Of a DNA stretch of 64,000 bases, positions 48,401-58,879 are shown piece by piece (within the stretch, counting starts at the first letter, position 1; each line of letters opens with the position of its first letter). The notes beneath the pieces are model-generated. The model was not told the DNA's origin, ran no database searches, and worked only from the letters and a program-made list of their open reading frames with translations. The DNA lies in contig OZ029928.1 of assembly GCA_964023275.1 (NCBI GenBank), positions 14,072,302 to 14,136,301 on the forward strand. Direction: 5' to 3'. The stretch comes from Norana najaformis. Taxonomy: Eukaryota; Annelida; Clitellata; Crassiclitellata; Hormogastridae. Made by a program: the position numbers and the translations under genes.

Positions 48401-50112
48401 TGCCAAAAGTTGAGCTTGTTTTACGCCTTTCTGTGAAAGAATTGTGTCTCGGTGACCTGCACAACATTACAATTTTAATGTCAATTTCTTATTGAAGGTG
48501 AAAACAATTAAAGTAAAATTTACAAAATTAATACATGACAGGCAAATGCAATCCCTTAGTGAACCATTCGTGGACAATACTTGAGTGAACCATTCCTGGA
48601 CAATACTTGAGTGAACCATTCCTGTTGTAGTTTTATGTCACGTTATTATATTATTACGGTGCAAAATAATATATTATTACTGTATTAACAAAAATGAATC
48701 ACAGGGCCAAATCTAAAACATTCAACAGTTGCAGAAATTTAACTAACCTTGAATGATCTGTAACTTATTTTCAGGAGTTTCACCACTAGACATAATAAAC
48801 CATAATTATAATCATTAATAACTGATAAACTATAACTATTATAAATTATTAAGCATAACAATCATTCATTAATGAAGCATGACAAGTACAAATTTATCAC
48901 AAATGAATAAAGTAAAAAAAACAATAAATAAATAGTTTTGCATGTTGAAGCATGCTATCAATCAGAGAACTGAGTCGCACATAATGAAATTGTAATCGTA
49001 AACTCAAGATTTCTACAGCACCCAGAGAAGTTGTGGAAACCAGCTTACTCACAGGCGCTCAGTCAAAACAAAATCGATCAGCCAGAAAGGTTACATTTGG
49101 TTCCAGGTCAAGATCCAAGGGTCAGACAGCCAGGGTGGATAGTGTTTAGAATTAGAACAGCGAGAAGAAAAAAGGAAGACTCTTTACAAAAATAATGCAA
49201 AAGACTCTATATACAAATATTTATAGTTTCTCTCTTTTACAATAAACATGCTTTACGATGTGATTTAGAAGCTGCACCAAACTGGAGAAGAATCTGTTCA
49301 TTGGGTTCTACATGTATGTGAAAGCCTGCCAGTGGGGACTTCCAGCTGTTCAACTATTGTTTGCTTTCAAGATGATTTTGCCATTCATAATGAAGTTTCA
49401 ACATCATTTAGGACAAAACTGAGACTTGAACTCATATCCCCTGGAAAATCCCACCATTCTGCATGCAACGTTATGTAAATCTCCAAAATTTCTCAATGCC
49501 ACACAAAAGCAGCAATAGGAAGACCAGCTAATTCACCAGCACTGTATCAAATAAAGTTGGGGCAATCCAGGTTGTCTGATAAGTTTTGGTACCAGGTCAG
49601 AATCTTTGTGGCCCTGCTGAAGGACACTGCATGGCACTACGACGGAAAGCGCTTTATGAGAGCAACGCTACTAGGAAGATGCAGGAGCAGACGCAGGATA
49701 AGATAGCGTCACGTTTGGTTCTCAGTAAGGAGTGAAACAATGACAGTGGAGGCGAAAGGAAGGAAACAAAACAATCACAGGCGAAAATTTTGGAAAAGCG
49801 AACTGGTGGCGGCTTTTGGCAGTTTGTTCCAAAGAGTTGGCGCAGAGTTGATTAAAGCGCGTTGCAGAATCTAAGAGAAGAAAATGGGCCTAGAAAGAGT
49901 GAAAAGTACGAGGAAGAACAATTAATCGTAATTCCGAGATTTCTACAGCATCCAAAGAAAGTCACGTCGCGGGGACTAGCTTATTCACAGGCGCTTAGTC
50001 AAAACAAAATCGACAGACAAAAAGTATATATGGGCGGGCACTAATATAACTATAACAACCCATACAACTGCCATACTTACTGCCTAACTAGTGTTAATTT
50101 AAAAACGTCCAT
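45425..50112 (-). CDS. TIGAR: TIGAR fructose-2,6-bisphosphatase, enlarged
   Basis: Exons (minus): 50112-50081, 48785-48748, 48456-48338, 47836-47762, 46948-46847 and 46390-45425. All are in phase, total 1332 nt, 443 residues (human 270). It belongs to the histidine phosphatase superfamily. The phospho-accepting histidine is in MDVFKLTLVRHGET and its codon is split by intron 1 (CA/T). FTHVFSSDLTRARQT and RLRERKLGVLEG follow, holding the catalytic glutamate of LRER. The second histidine is in SVLIVSHGGLLMELL, then PNAGVARFIV. TIGAR removes fructose-2,6-bisphosphate (and 2,3-bisphosphoglycerate), pushing flux to the pentose phosphate path. The usual FTPPGGET motif is not visible; the aligned segment reads SSGMETKQQ. 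Between FFKELC and the SHG motif sit about 220 residues rich in S/D/N/E, against about 50 in human. They include three tandem 16-residue repeats. Exon 2 is only 38 nt. Confidence 0.94.
46435..46475. repeat. (CATC/CATG)n short tandem stretch
   Basis: TCCATCCATGCATGCACGCA-type words, about 40 bp, next to the last TIGAR acceptor. Confidence 0.7.
46550..46800 (+). mobile_element. CR1/L2-like LINE tail plus SINE tail
   Basis: The plus strand reads GPKFWNAL and then a broken serine-rich stretch and STxHLPVS. This corresponds to the PKLWNSLP...FKxxLKTYLF end of CR1/L2 ORF2. GATCAGTTGATGCCTTGTGC and an (ATT)n end follow. It lies in a TIGAR intron. Confidence 0.6.
47225..47540 (+). mobile_element. 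CR1/L2-like LINE tail
   Basis: Plus translation FMVFLSHRPRLWHLLP, then VRSIG and LTSRLKSHLF, matches the RAFSxxAPRLWNSLP ... FKxxLKTHLF end of ORF2. The 3' end is CTATCAATTAATGAC and GCCCTATAGAAGTTTC. It is in TIGAR intron 4. Confidence 0.75.
47853..47895 (-). repeat. Pseudo-exon copy of TIGAR last-exon start
   Basis: About 40 bp that reads, on the minus strand, CAGCTTGTTGCCAGCATGCA then AAGTTGTTCTTTAAGGAATT. This closely matches the acceptor plus first about 37 bases of TIGAR exon 6 (46390-46354). It lies just upstream of the exon 4 acceptor. Confidence 0.8.
48543..48625. repeat. About 26-bp tandem repeat, 3 copies
   Basis: AGTGAACCATTCCTGGACAA followed by TACTTG, three times, in TIGAR intron 2. 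Confidence 0.85.
48990..49165 (-). mobile_element. Repeat family A
   Basis: GTAATCGTAAACTCAAGATTTC, CAGGCGCTCAGTCAAAACAA and GGTTCCAGGTCAAGATCCAA, reverse orientation, TIGAR intron 1. Confidence 0.78.
49478..49650 (-). mobile_element. Repeat family A (highly degenerate)
   Basis: TCTCCAAAATTTCTCAATGCC, GACCAGCTAATTCACCAGCA and TGGTACCAGGTCAGAATC keep the order of family A at low identity. An old copy beside younger ones. Confidence 0.5.
49925..50035 (-). mobile_element. Repeat family A (partial)
   Basis: CGTAATTCCGAGATTTCTAC, CGGGGACTAGCTTATTCACA and AAAACAAAATCGACAGAC. It ends only about 45 bp from TIGAR coding exon 1. Confidence 0.78.
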
Positions 50113-50269
50113 TTTTGAAACTAGGAGTTGCACAAACTGTTTCAACATAAACGAAAGTTTTATCTCGTTTTGTCTCAAAACTCTCGTGGTACCACCACAG
50201 ACGTCATATTTTTAAAGATCCTACAGTTGATGACGTAAACTAGGTTGAAGCATTTTCTGGAAATTTAGA

Positions 50270-50410
50270 AATCATAGCTCGAGACTTCTACAGCTCCCAA
50301 CAAAAGCTCAGTCGCGGGAACTAGCTTATTCACAAGCACTCAGTCAAAACAAAATCAATTGGCAAGAAGGGTTTGATTCCAGTTCAAGATTCAAAAGTCA
50401 GGCAGGCAGG
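50270..50410 (-). mobile_element. Repeat family A (partial)
   Basis: AGCTCGAGACTTCTACAGCTCC, GCTTATTCACAAGCACTCAG and GATTCCAGTTCAAGATTC, upstream of TIGAR. Confidence 0.7.
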
Positions 50411-51122
50411 CATGCGCAGAAAGCGCAACAGTACGCCAACGTGGCGGATTAACCAGAGAACATAGCTTGTCAACTCGCTAATAGCAGAATTTTGTGGATG
50501 CAATGGTAGCCTTTTCCTGTATGAATATATTGATAAATGACCATTACCGCAAGGACCGATATTTCCACTGTGATAATGAATATTCAAATACTAAATGATT
50601 TCCGATAGATGGCGTGCCCTTTACCTTGTGTCTGCTGCCACCATTTGCCTTTTGTTTGCTTTGGAGCGTGGGCTAGGGAAGAAATGTCAAAATCACCGTT
50701 TGTATAGGTAAGTCACTTGGCTTATTTAGATCGCTAATAAATATTTCATATGTTTTGTTACTTTCTATAAAATCATCGTTGTACTGCAGACTGCGAACTG
50801 TTGGTGTCAAATAACAACGAAGTCTGGTGTCCCGTTTTTGGACACGCGGAGAACTACATTGCGTAATGTGTTCCAGACTGTTACTAAGAAATAGGTTATT
50901 TCGGATGCTTACCATATGCTTGCAAAGATTCTATATTTGAGACTTGTCAGTTTCCTCCTTGACTTCTAGAGGTACTCGATGACAGGCCAAAATGAAAGAT
51001 TAGTTTTGCGAGAACGAAATTAATTCTGATCAAAGGCCACGTTTTTTGCATGTACGATTCTCAGAAGTCACTTTTGGGAACAGACGACTTACGACAGTTT
51101 GACTGAGCACTTACTCTGAGAA

Positions 51123-52889
51123 ATGAGAGACAATTCTTCTGATATAAAGTCAGAAGAGCACTTCAGAACAGACCTGGGCGTTAAGTTGTTTACATGGCAT
51201 GTCGACAACATTTTTGACAACTGCCATACATCTAATCAGAAACATGCAAAAATTATGGCACTGTTTTTGTTGCGGCTAGAGATGTACAGGAAGCTGATCA
51301 CAATGACAGGTTGAAATCTTTTGCTTTACCTTGCAAATTATCAACAATATAGTGACCTATGCATACGGGGCATGGTAGCCTATTGGTTAGAGCGCTCAGC
51401 TTGTAATGCAGAGTACAGGTTCGAGCTTCCCCTAAAACGGTTACTGTATATGGACCTTATGCAAGTCCTTCACTCGCAATTGTTCGGCGCCATCGATTGA
51501 TACTTAGTCATTAGATAGTGGCACTTAATAAATGCAGAATAATTATCCTAGATTGTGCCAAAATAGTACATTGCATGCCCTGGCAACAGATACCATCTCC
51601 AGAAAAGTAGGTTAGTAACCCATATCGAGTCCCGTGAATAGAGATATAGTGTATTCCAGCATGGTAAACTTCACAGATCCCGACAACATTGCGATGCACA
51701 CACAAAATATGGAGAGAAGGTGGATGTTAATTAATTAATGTTAATTAATGCAAATTAAAAAGACAATTTGCACAGGGTTCCATTTTTTTAAATGTATCCA
51801 GGAATTTGTGTTGCAGCACATTTCATTGTCAGAATGTCTTCCTGAACTGTCTTTCATGCATTGCAGAAAATTATGTGGTTTAATAATTGTTTTGAACCAG
51901 TAAAATCATTTTTAAAAGTTCTTGTGTTACTGTGTTGCTTGCTGAGAACTTATTTAGTTATTGATATTCGCTGCTATATTCACCTGATATTCACTCTATT
52001 CATTGCAGTCTGTGGTCACCGTATTCATAGTTTTGAGGGGTAAAGTTAAAGCTTGAAAGCAGTTTTCTGTGATTGGCAAATACTCTCTGTGATGCCTAGG
52101 CCTACTTCTATTTATTTACATTTAGATTCATGTGCTTGAACCAGATGTCATGTTTACTTGAACTTGGCATAAATGTGCTCATTGTTTTGTTGGAAACACC
52201 GCTTCCGAATTTACGAACAACCCTTCTGATTTCGGAAGAGGCACAAAAACTGTTGCCTGTGTCAGGTTAACAGGCTTTGAGGGAATATGGTACACTTACA
52301 TTACACCCATGCGGTTTTGTTGTAATGTCATATTTGAAACGAACAAAAGATATATAATATCCAAGCCACTGATACTAATTGGTATCATAATGAACTACAG
52401 GGAATGCAGTGGTCATATTGCAAAAATCATCAGTAAGTACTTTGATTCAATGAATCATAGACTTCATGTTTCCCTGATCTGTCAGATTTTGACTGAGCTT
52501 TTACATCTTGTGAATGTAAGTGTGTTAATATAAAGATAAATATAGGTCACCCAAGCAGTACTAAGTTTGCTGAATTTTGGACTATATACCTGCCTGGTGT
52601 GGCCTGTTAAGGTATTTTTGGCAGTGCATGACCTACTTAGTGGCAGAACAACAATGTGTATGCCACCTGTTCACTGTTTTCCACAGAGCTGGTGAAAGGA
52701 GCTGCAGACGGTATACCTTGGCGGTTTGTGGGCCACTTTTCACGTGATGAGAACGTGAACAGTCTGGCCTCAGAATGGTTTGTTGTGTGTGAATCGTACA
52801 GTTGCAAAAGTGTTTTAAACTGTTGGCTAAGCTGTGCGGAACGGCTTTCGAAAGATTTCGTAATAGATTTTGTTAGAATTTTGTCATGA
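51123..52889 (+). CDS. Unrecognised two-exon gene, 129 residues
   Basis: Exon 1 is 51123-51309 (donor GTTGAA after MTxx), exon 2 is 52687-52889. They join in phase 1 and end at TGA. The ATG is preceded by an in-frame TGA six bases upstream, so the start is plausible. The protein starts MRDNSSDIKSEEHFRTDLGV and has no signal peptide or clear transmembrane helix. It carries a cysteine-rich middle (CESYSCKSVLNCWLSCAE) and ends FVIDFVRILS. I recognise no family. The stop is 94 bases before the start codon of the carrier gene on the same strand. It could instead be two unrelated open frames; support is the acceptor (TTTTCCACAG) and the in-phase join. A further exon-like block with a strong donor (GTAAGTAC at 52433) does not fit the frame. 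Confidence 0.4.
51362..51545 (+). mobile_element. tRNA-headed SINE, family B, full length
   Basis: A box TATTGGTTAGAGCGCTCAGC, B box CAGGTTCGAGCTTCC, body GCAAGTCCTTCACTCGCAAT and CGCCATCGATTGATACTTAG. The tail is GTGGCACTTAATAAATGCAG. In the intron of the 51123 gene. Best family copy with 54060-54230. Confidence 0.85.
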
Positions 52890-52983
52890 TGTGCATTCTA
52901 AGTGGATTTGAGTTTTTGCTCAGAGTTCTCTTTCTGGTGGAGCTTGACTTCTTGTTTTCGTTGTAAGTTGGTAGCTGTCCGCC

Positions 52984-55900
52984 ATGGAGTCTTCGTTCGA
53001 TCAAGTGCTTCAGCGAAATCGTGCGCCAATTTTGCGAGAACAGAGAGATGGCAACATCACACCGATGGAGCAGATCATCTGTTCTTGTTCTGGTGCTTTG
53101 GTTACCTCTTTTCTAAGTAAGTTTGCCTGATATTGTAAAAGCTGTGTTTGAATGGTCTCTGACCATAGAGTTACGTTACTTTTCCTCTGCATGCCAAGAA
53201 GTATGTATGTAACAGAGCTTTTTTGTAGCACCTTCTAAGTACATCTTTGTACGATGATGCAAAAATATTGTGCTTTTTCATGCATTGAACATTTCTACTG
53301 AAACAGTCTTCTTCTGAAAATATGTACTAACTGAGAGAGACAGCTCAGTAAACATTTTTAACTCAAATTTAACTGAACGTTTTGGATTCATATTTAACTG
53401 AACGTGTTAGATAGCCATGTTTAGTAGTTTTGTGGGAATATGAACTCTCTGTCTCTGTCTGTCTCTATCTCTCTCTGTCTCTCTCTCTGTGTCTCTCAAG
53501 TGGTGAACTCAGCTGAGCGTGGCCATGTTAGCAATGTGGCGCCAAACCACTCTGTCCTGGGTCTTCCTCCAAGCCGTGTGGGGGCCATGTTTCTGTACGA
53601 CTCTAGTCCACATGGTCCTAGGTCACCGGAGTTATCCTTTCCAGTCATTTTGTCTTCATTTGGTCTTCATGATATCAGCCGTCCACCGCAGAGGGGTGTT
53701 CGTCTGAAGCCTTGGACACATGAACAAAATGCTGATGTATTAAGTATTGACCAACGTATACTTAAACTTATTGATTGTTTTACTCTCTGCAGCAACTCCA
53801 TTGGATGTTCTGAAGGTTCGGCAACAGGCCCAGGAAAAGACGAGGCCTTTGAGTACGTCATGCTTCCAAGCAAAACGTCCTGGTAGCCTACTGGAAAGCC
53901 TCTGTCTCTGTTCGCATTGCAATGGTTACATGTATAACCTGAAAAGAAGTATTCACCCTGTGATTGCTGCCAAGCCACAGCTGTACAAGGGAGCCAGAGT
54001 GAGCCATTTTTTTACATCAAGTTTAAGACAGTTGTGGTCCAGTTGCATGCGTATATGTGTAGGGCACAGTAGCCAAGCTTTTGTCTTGTAACTCAGAGTG
54101 TATGGGTTCGCGCCTCCCTTGAGACGGTTACTGTGTAGGGACCTTGAGCAAGTCCTTCACTTGCAGTTGTTTAGTGCCATTGATTGATGCTTAGTCATTA
54201 GATAGCGGCACTTAATAAATGCAGAAATGATAATAGTATTTGTGTGTATCTGAAAATTTTTGATGGCACCTTTATGAACCTCACAAAGGTGTATTGAGCA
54301 TTTTTCAATTTCTGATTTGTACACAAATGGTTCAACCCTAAAACCGAGTATTTTTCCTAGTGGCTTCTAAAGAAAGACTTGATATGAAATTTTGTTACAT
54401 CTTGGATTTGCATAAGCTCACATGTTTCCACACACTGTGCGTCTGTCACCAAGCAGTATAATTTGGTAAGCTGGAAAGTAAACAGTAAGTCCTGCGATGC
54501 ACTGGCCCCTTGTCCAGAACCTTGGGATTCATCCAAGGCCTAAAGAAAAGCTCACTTGTGGGATATGGGATATTTTACTCTTTTTTACATGAGCCATCAA
54601 GGTTTAAAAGTGTTAGATGACTGTCACTATTAATATTATTACTACTACGGTGTAAATGTGTTTACATGCTACCGTTTTACCCCTTGATTTTGCATAACAC
54701 GAGTTCAGATCTCATTTTTGGACATGTTGAAGCTCAGTCTGGCTTTTTGTTGCAGAATTTCTTTACACTGAAGTGCATGATGTAATCATCTTTATGTAAT
54801 TACATCCTCAACAATTGGAGATCGGTAGGCTTTTCTTCATGCAGCTGTGGTAAAGTGCAGAAAAGGCACTTGTAATGCATATCTTATAAGACTATAAGGA
54901 ATGAATTGCTAGTGGTCAAAGGTCAGGCAATGTTATTATCAAGTTATTAAGGCTGCAGCAAAATTACATGTAAATGGAGGCATGGCTAGCATGATCTAAT
55001 GAAATGGAGTGGCTGGCGTGATCGAATAACGTTTATGTATTTTGCAGGAGATCTTGGTCAACATAATCCAGAGAGAAGGTGTTGGATCTCTGTGGAGCGG
55101 ACTTCCAGCCACAATGTAAGTGCAGAATTGTTTTCTTAACAATAGGACAAAATCAAACATTTCTCATGTTGGATTCTGTTTGTGTTCTTGATGCAATTTT
55201 GTATTATCCACTTTGCAAGTCAAGGTGCTAACAATCAAGTTGCTTAGTTAAGTTAAAAAAATATAAATTGGTATGTGAGCTAGAATGGACAGTTTTACCT
55301 CAGAAACTGGGTTCAGTTATGTTCCTAGCTGCCAAACTTATTCTGTTATTGTTGTTTGAGTTGATCTTTATCTTTTGTGCTATTATCTATGTTTTGTATA
55401 ATTCTTTTTTATCTGTGTTTTTTTTGGGGCTATACCACTGCCATTTCCTGTGGCTTTTTTGTTTATTTGGATAAGGTTGCCTAGTGAGCTAATCCAAACA
55501 GTCGATGTCAGCTTTAAGAACTGATATTCTTTTGTATCCAATCCTATTGGATTTCGACTTGTCTTCTCTCACTTGTAGCAACCATGTACTGATACCCTGT
55601 GCATGATGATGATATCAGTGCTGCAGAAGTCATTAGAATAGATCAGATAAGCTACCGTAATGTAAATGTATACGGTTTTCTATAGTGACCACATGGCCTT
55701 GACCCTGCTCATTTTTCAGTGCATTTATTGGGTGAGATCCTTCGCCACTGCTACCCTAAGAGAGATTTAGCCTTAACCTGTCACATGCTGAATAACATCT
55801 TGTTTAATGGTTGTTTAGTGTTATCTGCAGAGAAGCATCTTAGCACAGTGGTGTTATTTGATATTTCAGTACTTGATTTTGCTACTTAACATTTATCATT

Positions 55901-58879
55901 AAGAAATCAGGCCTTTGAGAGGTTCTCAATGGTGCTATATAAATGTCTAGCTACCTACTGAGTGTTCATTAGGACACTTAATTTATTTACCTTACTATGA
56001 TGAGACTTTGTGAACAAGTATGTTTTCTTCATTTTAGGGTGATGGCTGTTCCAGCCACGGTTGTTTACTTTACGGTTTACGACCGGCTCAAGTATAGAAT
56101 GGGTTACTTAGAATCCGATATGTCCACAATCCACATTCCCATGGCAGCTGGAAGCATAGCTCGAAGTAAGCAGCTGGACTATGGATGGTAACGTAATAAT
56201 TACAGTAAAATGTACTGTTGTAACAGAATGTTTGTAAAGTAACAAATCTTTCAGGAGTGCTGTATACATCAGTAAGGTGGAAACAGGAGTGTCTTTGAAG
56301 CTCTACTGAGTGTAAAGTGATGGCAATATTTGTAAGCACCTTCATCAGCAGTGGTCAAAGTTCTGACTAAAGATGTTCTGCTTTTGGCAGTGGAGATGCT
56401 GTTTGGTGTAGGTTTAATGTATGTGATGTAGCGAAGGAAATGGTGTTCTGGTGGCCGATTTCTGCTCTTCTGTTGATGTGAAACTGAACAGCAAGAGAGA
56501 GCACTGGCAACCTGTGTTCATACACTGCACCCAAGATGATGACATTGTTAACGTTTCTTACTTAGGGATGCCTGTTAGTATTCATCTTTTGTATCAACTA
56601 GTGTAGAATGATGATAAAATGTCAATTGTAATTATGATTGTTATAGTGATAATCGTCAAATTATAAGTTTTTTGTGATGGTAGCAGTGATGACTTATAAG
56701 TGATGACTTATAAGTGATGACTTATAAGTGATGACTTATAAGTGATGACTTATAAGTGATGACTTATAAGTGATGACTTATAAGTGATGACTTATAAGTG
56801 AGTTTGTAATTTTTTCATACAGTCTGTGCGGCTACACTGATAAGTCCCTTGGAGTTGGTTCGTACAAAGATGCAGTCCACTCGTCTATCCTACAGAGAGC
56901 TTCAAAATGCCATCCGAATAAGCGTCCGAAACAACGGCCTTCTCTTCCTTATGCGAGGTCTAGGTCCTTCGCTTCTGAGGGACGTGCCATTCTCAGGTAT
57001 GATGCAAACATTAGTCGAATGCCGAGACTATTTTTGTGTCCCTGTAGTGTTCTTCGGATACTGGATTGTTCCAAGAATTTAGGCTTTGGATTGTGGAACT
57101 GTTATTAGCTGTTATCAGCGCTTTTGAGAGATGCTTGAAAGGCGCTATAAATGCTTGTTACATTACTTTGCATTACAAAATTACATTACTATTACAACAT
57201 AAACAAATTTGGAAAGAGGAATCTAATTGCATTTACTGGAGATGAGCTTACTGTAGAGTAGTTTGATGACACAAACAACTAAGTAAAAGCTTACATAGAT
57301 ACTAAGCTACATAGATTCACACATTGCAGTCTTTCAAAGGTTATAGAATAAACTCTTAATCTTCATGCCTTCTGCTGCTGGATTTACTAGTTCTTGTTGA
57401 TCTTTATGTTTAGCAATTTACTGGCTTGGTTACGAGTCTACAAAAGTATACTACATGCGCAAATACAATACGAACAATCCTGGCGTTATGACGACTTTTC
57501 TTGCAGGAGCGTTGTCGGGAACAGTGAGTAGCTTCATTCTGTGCGGTGTTTGGTTTCGTCATCAGCAAGAGACTATATCTAACTTGGAATGAAGTTTTAG
57601 ATACATTTTTCAGTTCTTAAATAATGTCGTCCAGCTGCATCTGGTTACCCAGCTGATCTGGCTTGGTAACCATCTCAGCAAGATAGACTTCCATAATTTG
57701 CACCTTCACTCTCTAAATGCCCCTTTGCTACTTCTTTGTATGTGATGTGAAGTGACTTTTGAATTTGGACCTTGGAATTGACCGTTTGCGAGCATGTGAT
57801 ACTTGAACAGAACCTCTGACTTGAACAGAAAGTTCGCTCTGACAGAACCGCTGCTTCAGCAGAACCGCCTGCTTGAACAGAATCTTTTGCTTGAACAGAT
57901 AAGCTACTCAAACAGAACTGCTGGTCGAACAGAACCATCAGTTGAGGTCACTTATGCGAGATTGTTGTTAAAAAATCGTAAATCAGCAAGAGAGCACAGT
58001 TGTAAATATATGATAATTCAGTTTCCTGTCATCAGATTTTCATGTTTGCACCTCACTCAAAACTATCTTTCAACCTTGGGACAAAGCTTCTGAAGAGTTT
58101 TCATAGAGGTGTGTATACACGTGTGTTGTCTTTAGCTTTTTTTATATTGTTGATTTTAGGAGATATTGGTTATTGTAATTTGATTGATATTCTGTGTGTG
58201 TTGTAGATTGCAGCAGTTCTTACAGTGCCATTCGATGTTGTTAAGACTCATCGCCAGATGGAGCTAGGTGAAGCAGCCCTGCACAGAAATAAAAGGCTAG
58301 TTTCAACGCTGGCGCTGATGAAGAACCTTTACGAAAGGCGAGGAATAACAGCGCTCTTTGCAGGTCAGTTGCAAATCTGTAATTACTGCTAACCCCCTTT
58401 TAATGTAGATCAGGATTTCAAACTTCTGATTCGTGCATCTGCTCAGTTCTTGGACAGTTTGCTATTTATCAGCATTGCAGTTTACTGTATTTTTTATTAT
58501 TTAGTTATTATTAGCATGTGGTATTTGTGGGATTTATTAAAGCTGTCGTTCGATGATAATCTCCAAGAAATGTTTTGATGGATTTGTTGTTTTTTGTAAA
58601 TTAAATTAAGAAAAGTTTAGGACTTTTCTGTGATCATGGTATTTGTTTTTAACTTAATTTCATTTAATAAGATCTGTTAAGTAAACCAGATTGGTTGAAT
58701 TTCAGATTGTTTTCTAACTGCTTGGTAATACATTACCATGTTCGTTTACAGGCTTTGTTCCAAGAGTGATGAAAGTGGCCCCAGCCTGTGCAATCATGAT
58801 AACGATTTACGAGTTGGGCAAATCGTTTTTCCGCAAACGCAGAGATCTGATTCAGAATTCGAATTTGTCAGCCATGTGA
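52984..58879 (+). CDS. SLC25A39: Mitochondrial carrier, SLC25A39/40 type
   Basis: Exons: 52984-53116, 53793-53998, 55048-55115, 56038-56165, 56823-56996, 57414-57523, 58207-58363 and 58752-58879. All in phase, 1104 nt, 367 residues (human SLC25A39 359, SLC25A40 338). The ATG sits in GCCATGG. Three carrier repeats show the signatures [18 protein letters not shown] and VPFDVVKTH. Family-specific words include [63 protein letters not shown] and YELGKSFF. The human pair imports glutathione into mitochondria. The first matrix loop holds four cysteines near residues 68, 82, 84 and 87 ([12 protein letters not shown]), as in the iron-sulfur glutathione-sensing loop of SLC25A39. The invertebrate gene is probably co-orthologous to both vertebrate paralogues, so the A39/A40 choice is nominal. 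Confidence 0.95.
53440..53500. repeat. (TCTG/TCTC)n stretch
   Basis: About 60 bp of TCTCTGTCTGTCTCTATCTC type in carrier intron 1. Confidence 0.8.
54060..54235 (+). mobile_element. tRNA-headed SINE, family B, full length
   Basis: GGCACAGTAGCCAAGCTTTTG head, B-box-like GGGTTCGCGCC, GAGCAAGTCCTTCACTTGCAG, GTGCCATTGATTGATGCTTAG and the tail CACTTAATAAATGCAG. In carrier intron 2. Confidence 0.8.
54425..54600 (+). mobile_element. SINE-like family C (5'-truncated)
   Basis: GTGCGTCTGTCACCAAGCAG, TATAATTTGGTAAGC, AGTAAACAGTAAGTCCTGCG, TTGTCCAGAACCTTGGGATT and GTGGGATATGGGA, in carrier intron 2. Confidence 0.72.
55590..55765 (+). mobile_element. SINE tail followed by dispersed repeat
   Basis: CTGATACCCTGTGCATGATG tail-like sequence (55590-55635) leads into the repeat shared with 3045-3160. 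In carrier intron 3. Confidence 0.6.
56687..56798. repeat. 14-bp minisatellite, 8 copies
   Basis: Unit TGATGACTTATAAG, perfect, just 5' of carrier exon 5 (25 bp from the acceptor). Confidence 0.95.
57795..57945. repeat. Diverged TTGAACAGAAC minisatellite
   Basis: About eight imperfect units containing GAACAGAAC or CAGAACCG with 17-20 bp spacing, in carrier intron 6. Confidence 0.75.

Noticed and set aside
52401-52432. Exon-like block with strong donor GTAAGTAC inside the 51123-52889 gene
   Set aside because: It would break the frame into exon 2 (stop after a few codons); could be an alternative or decoy exon.
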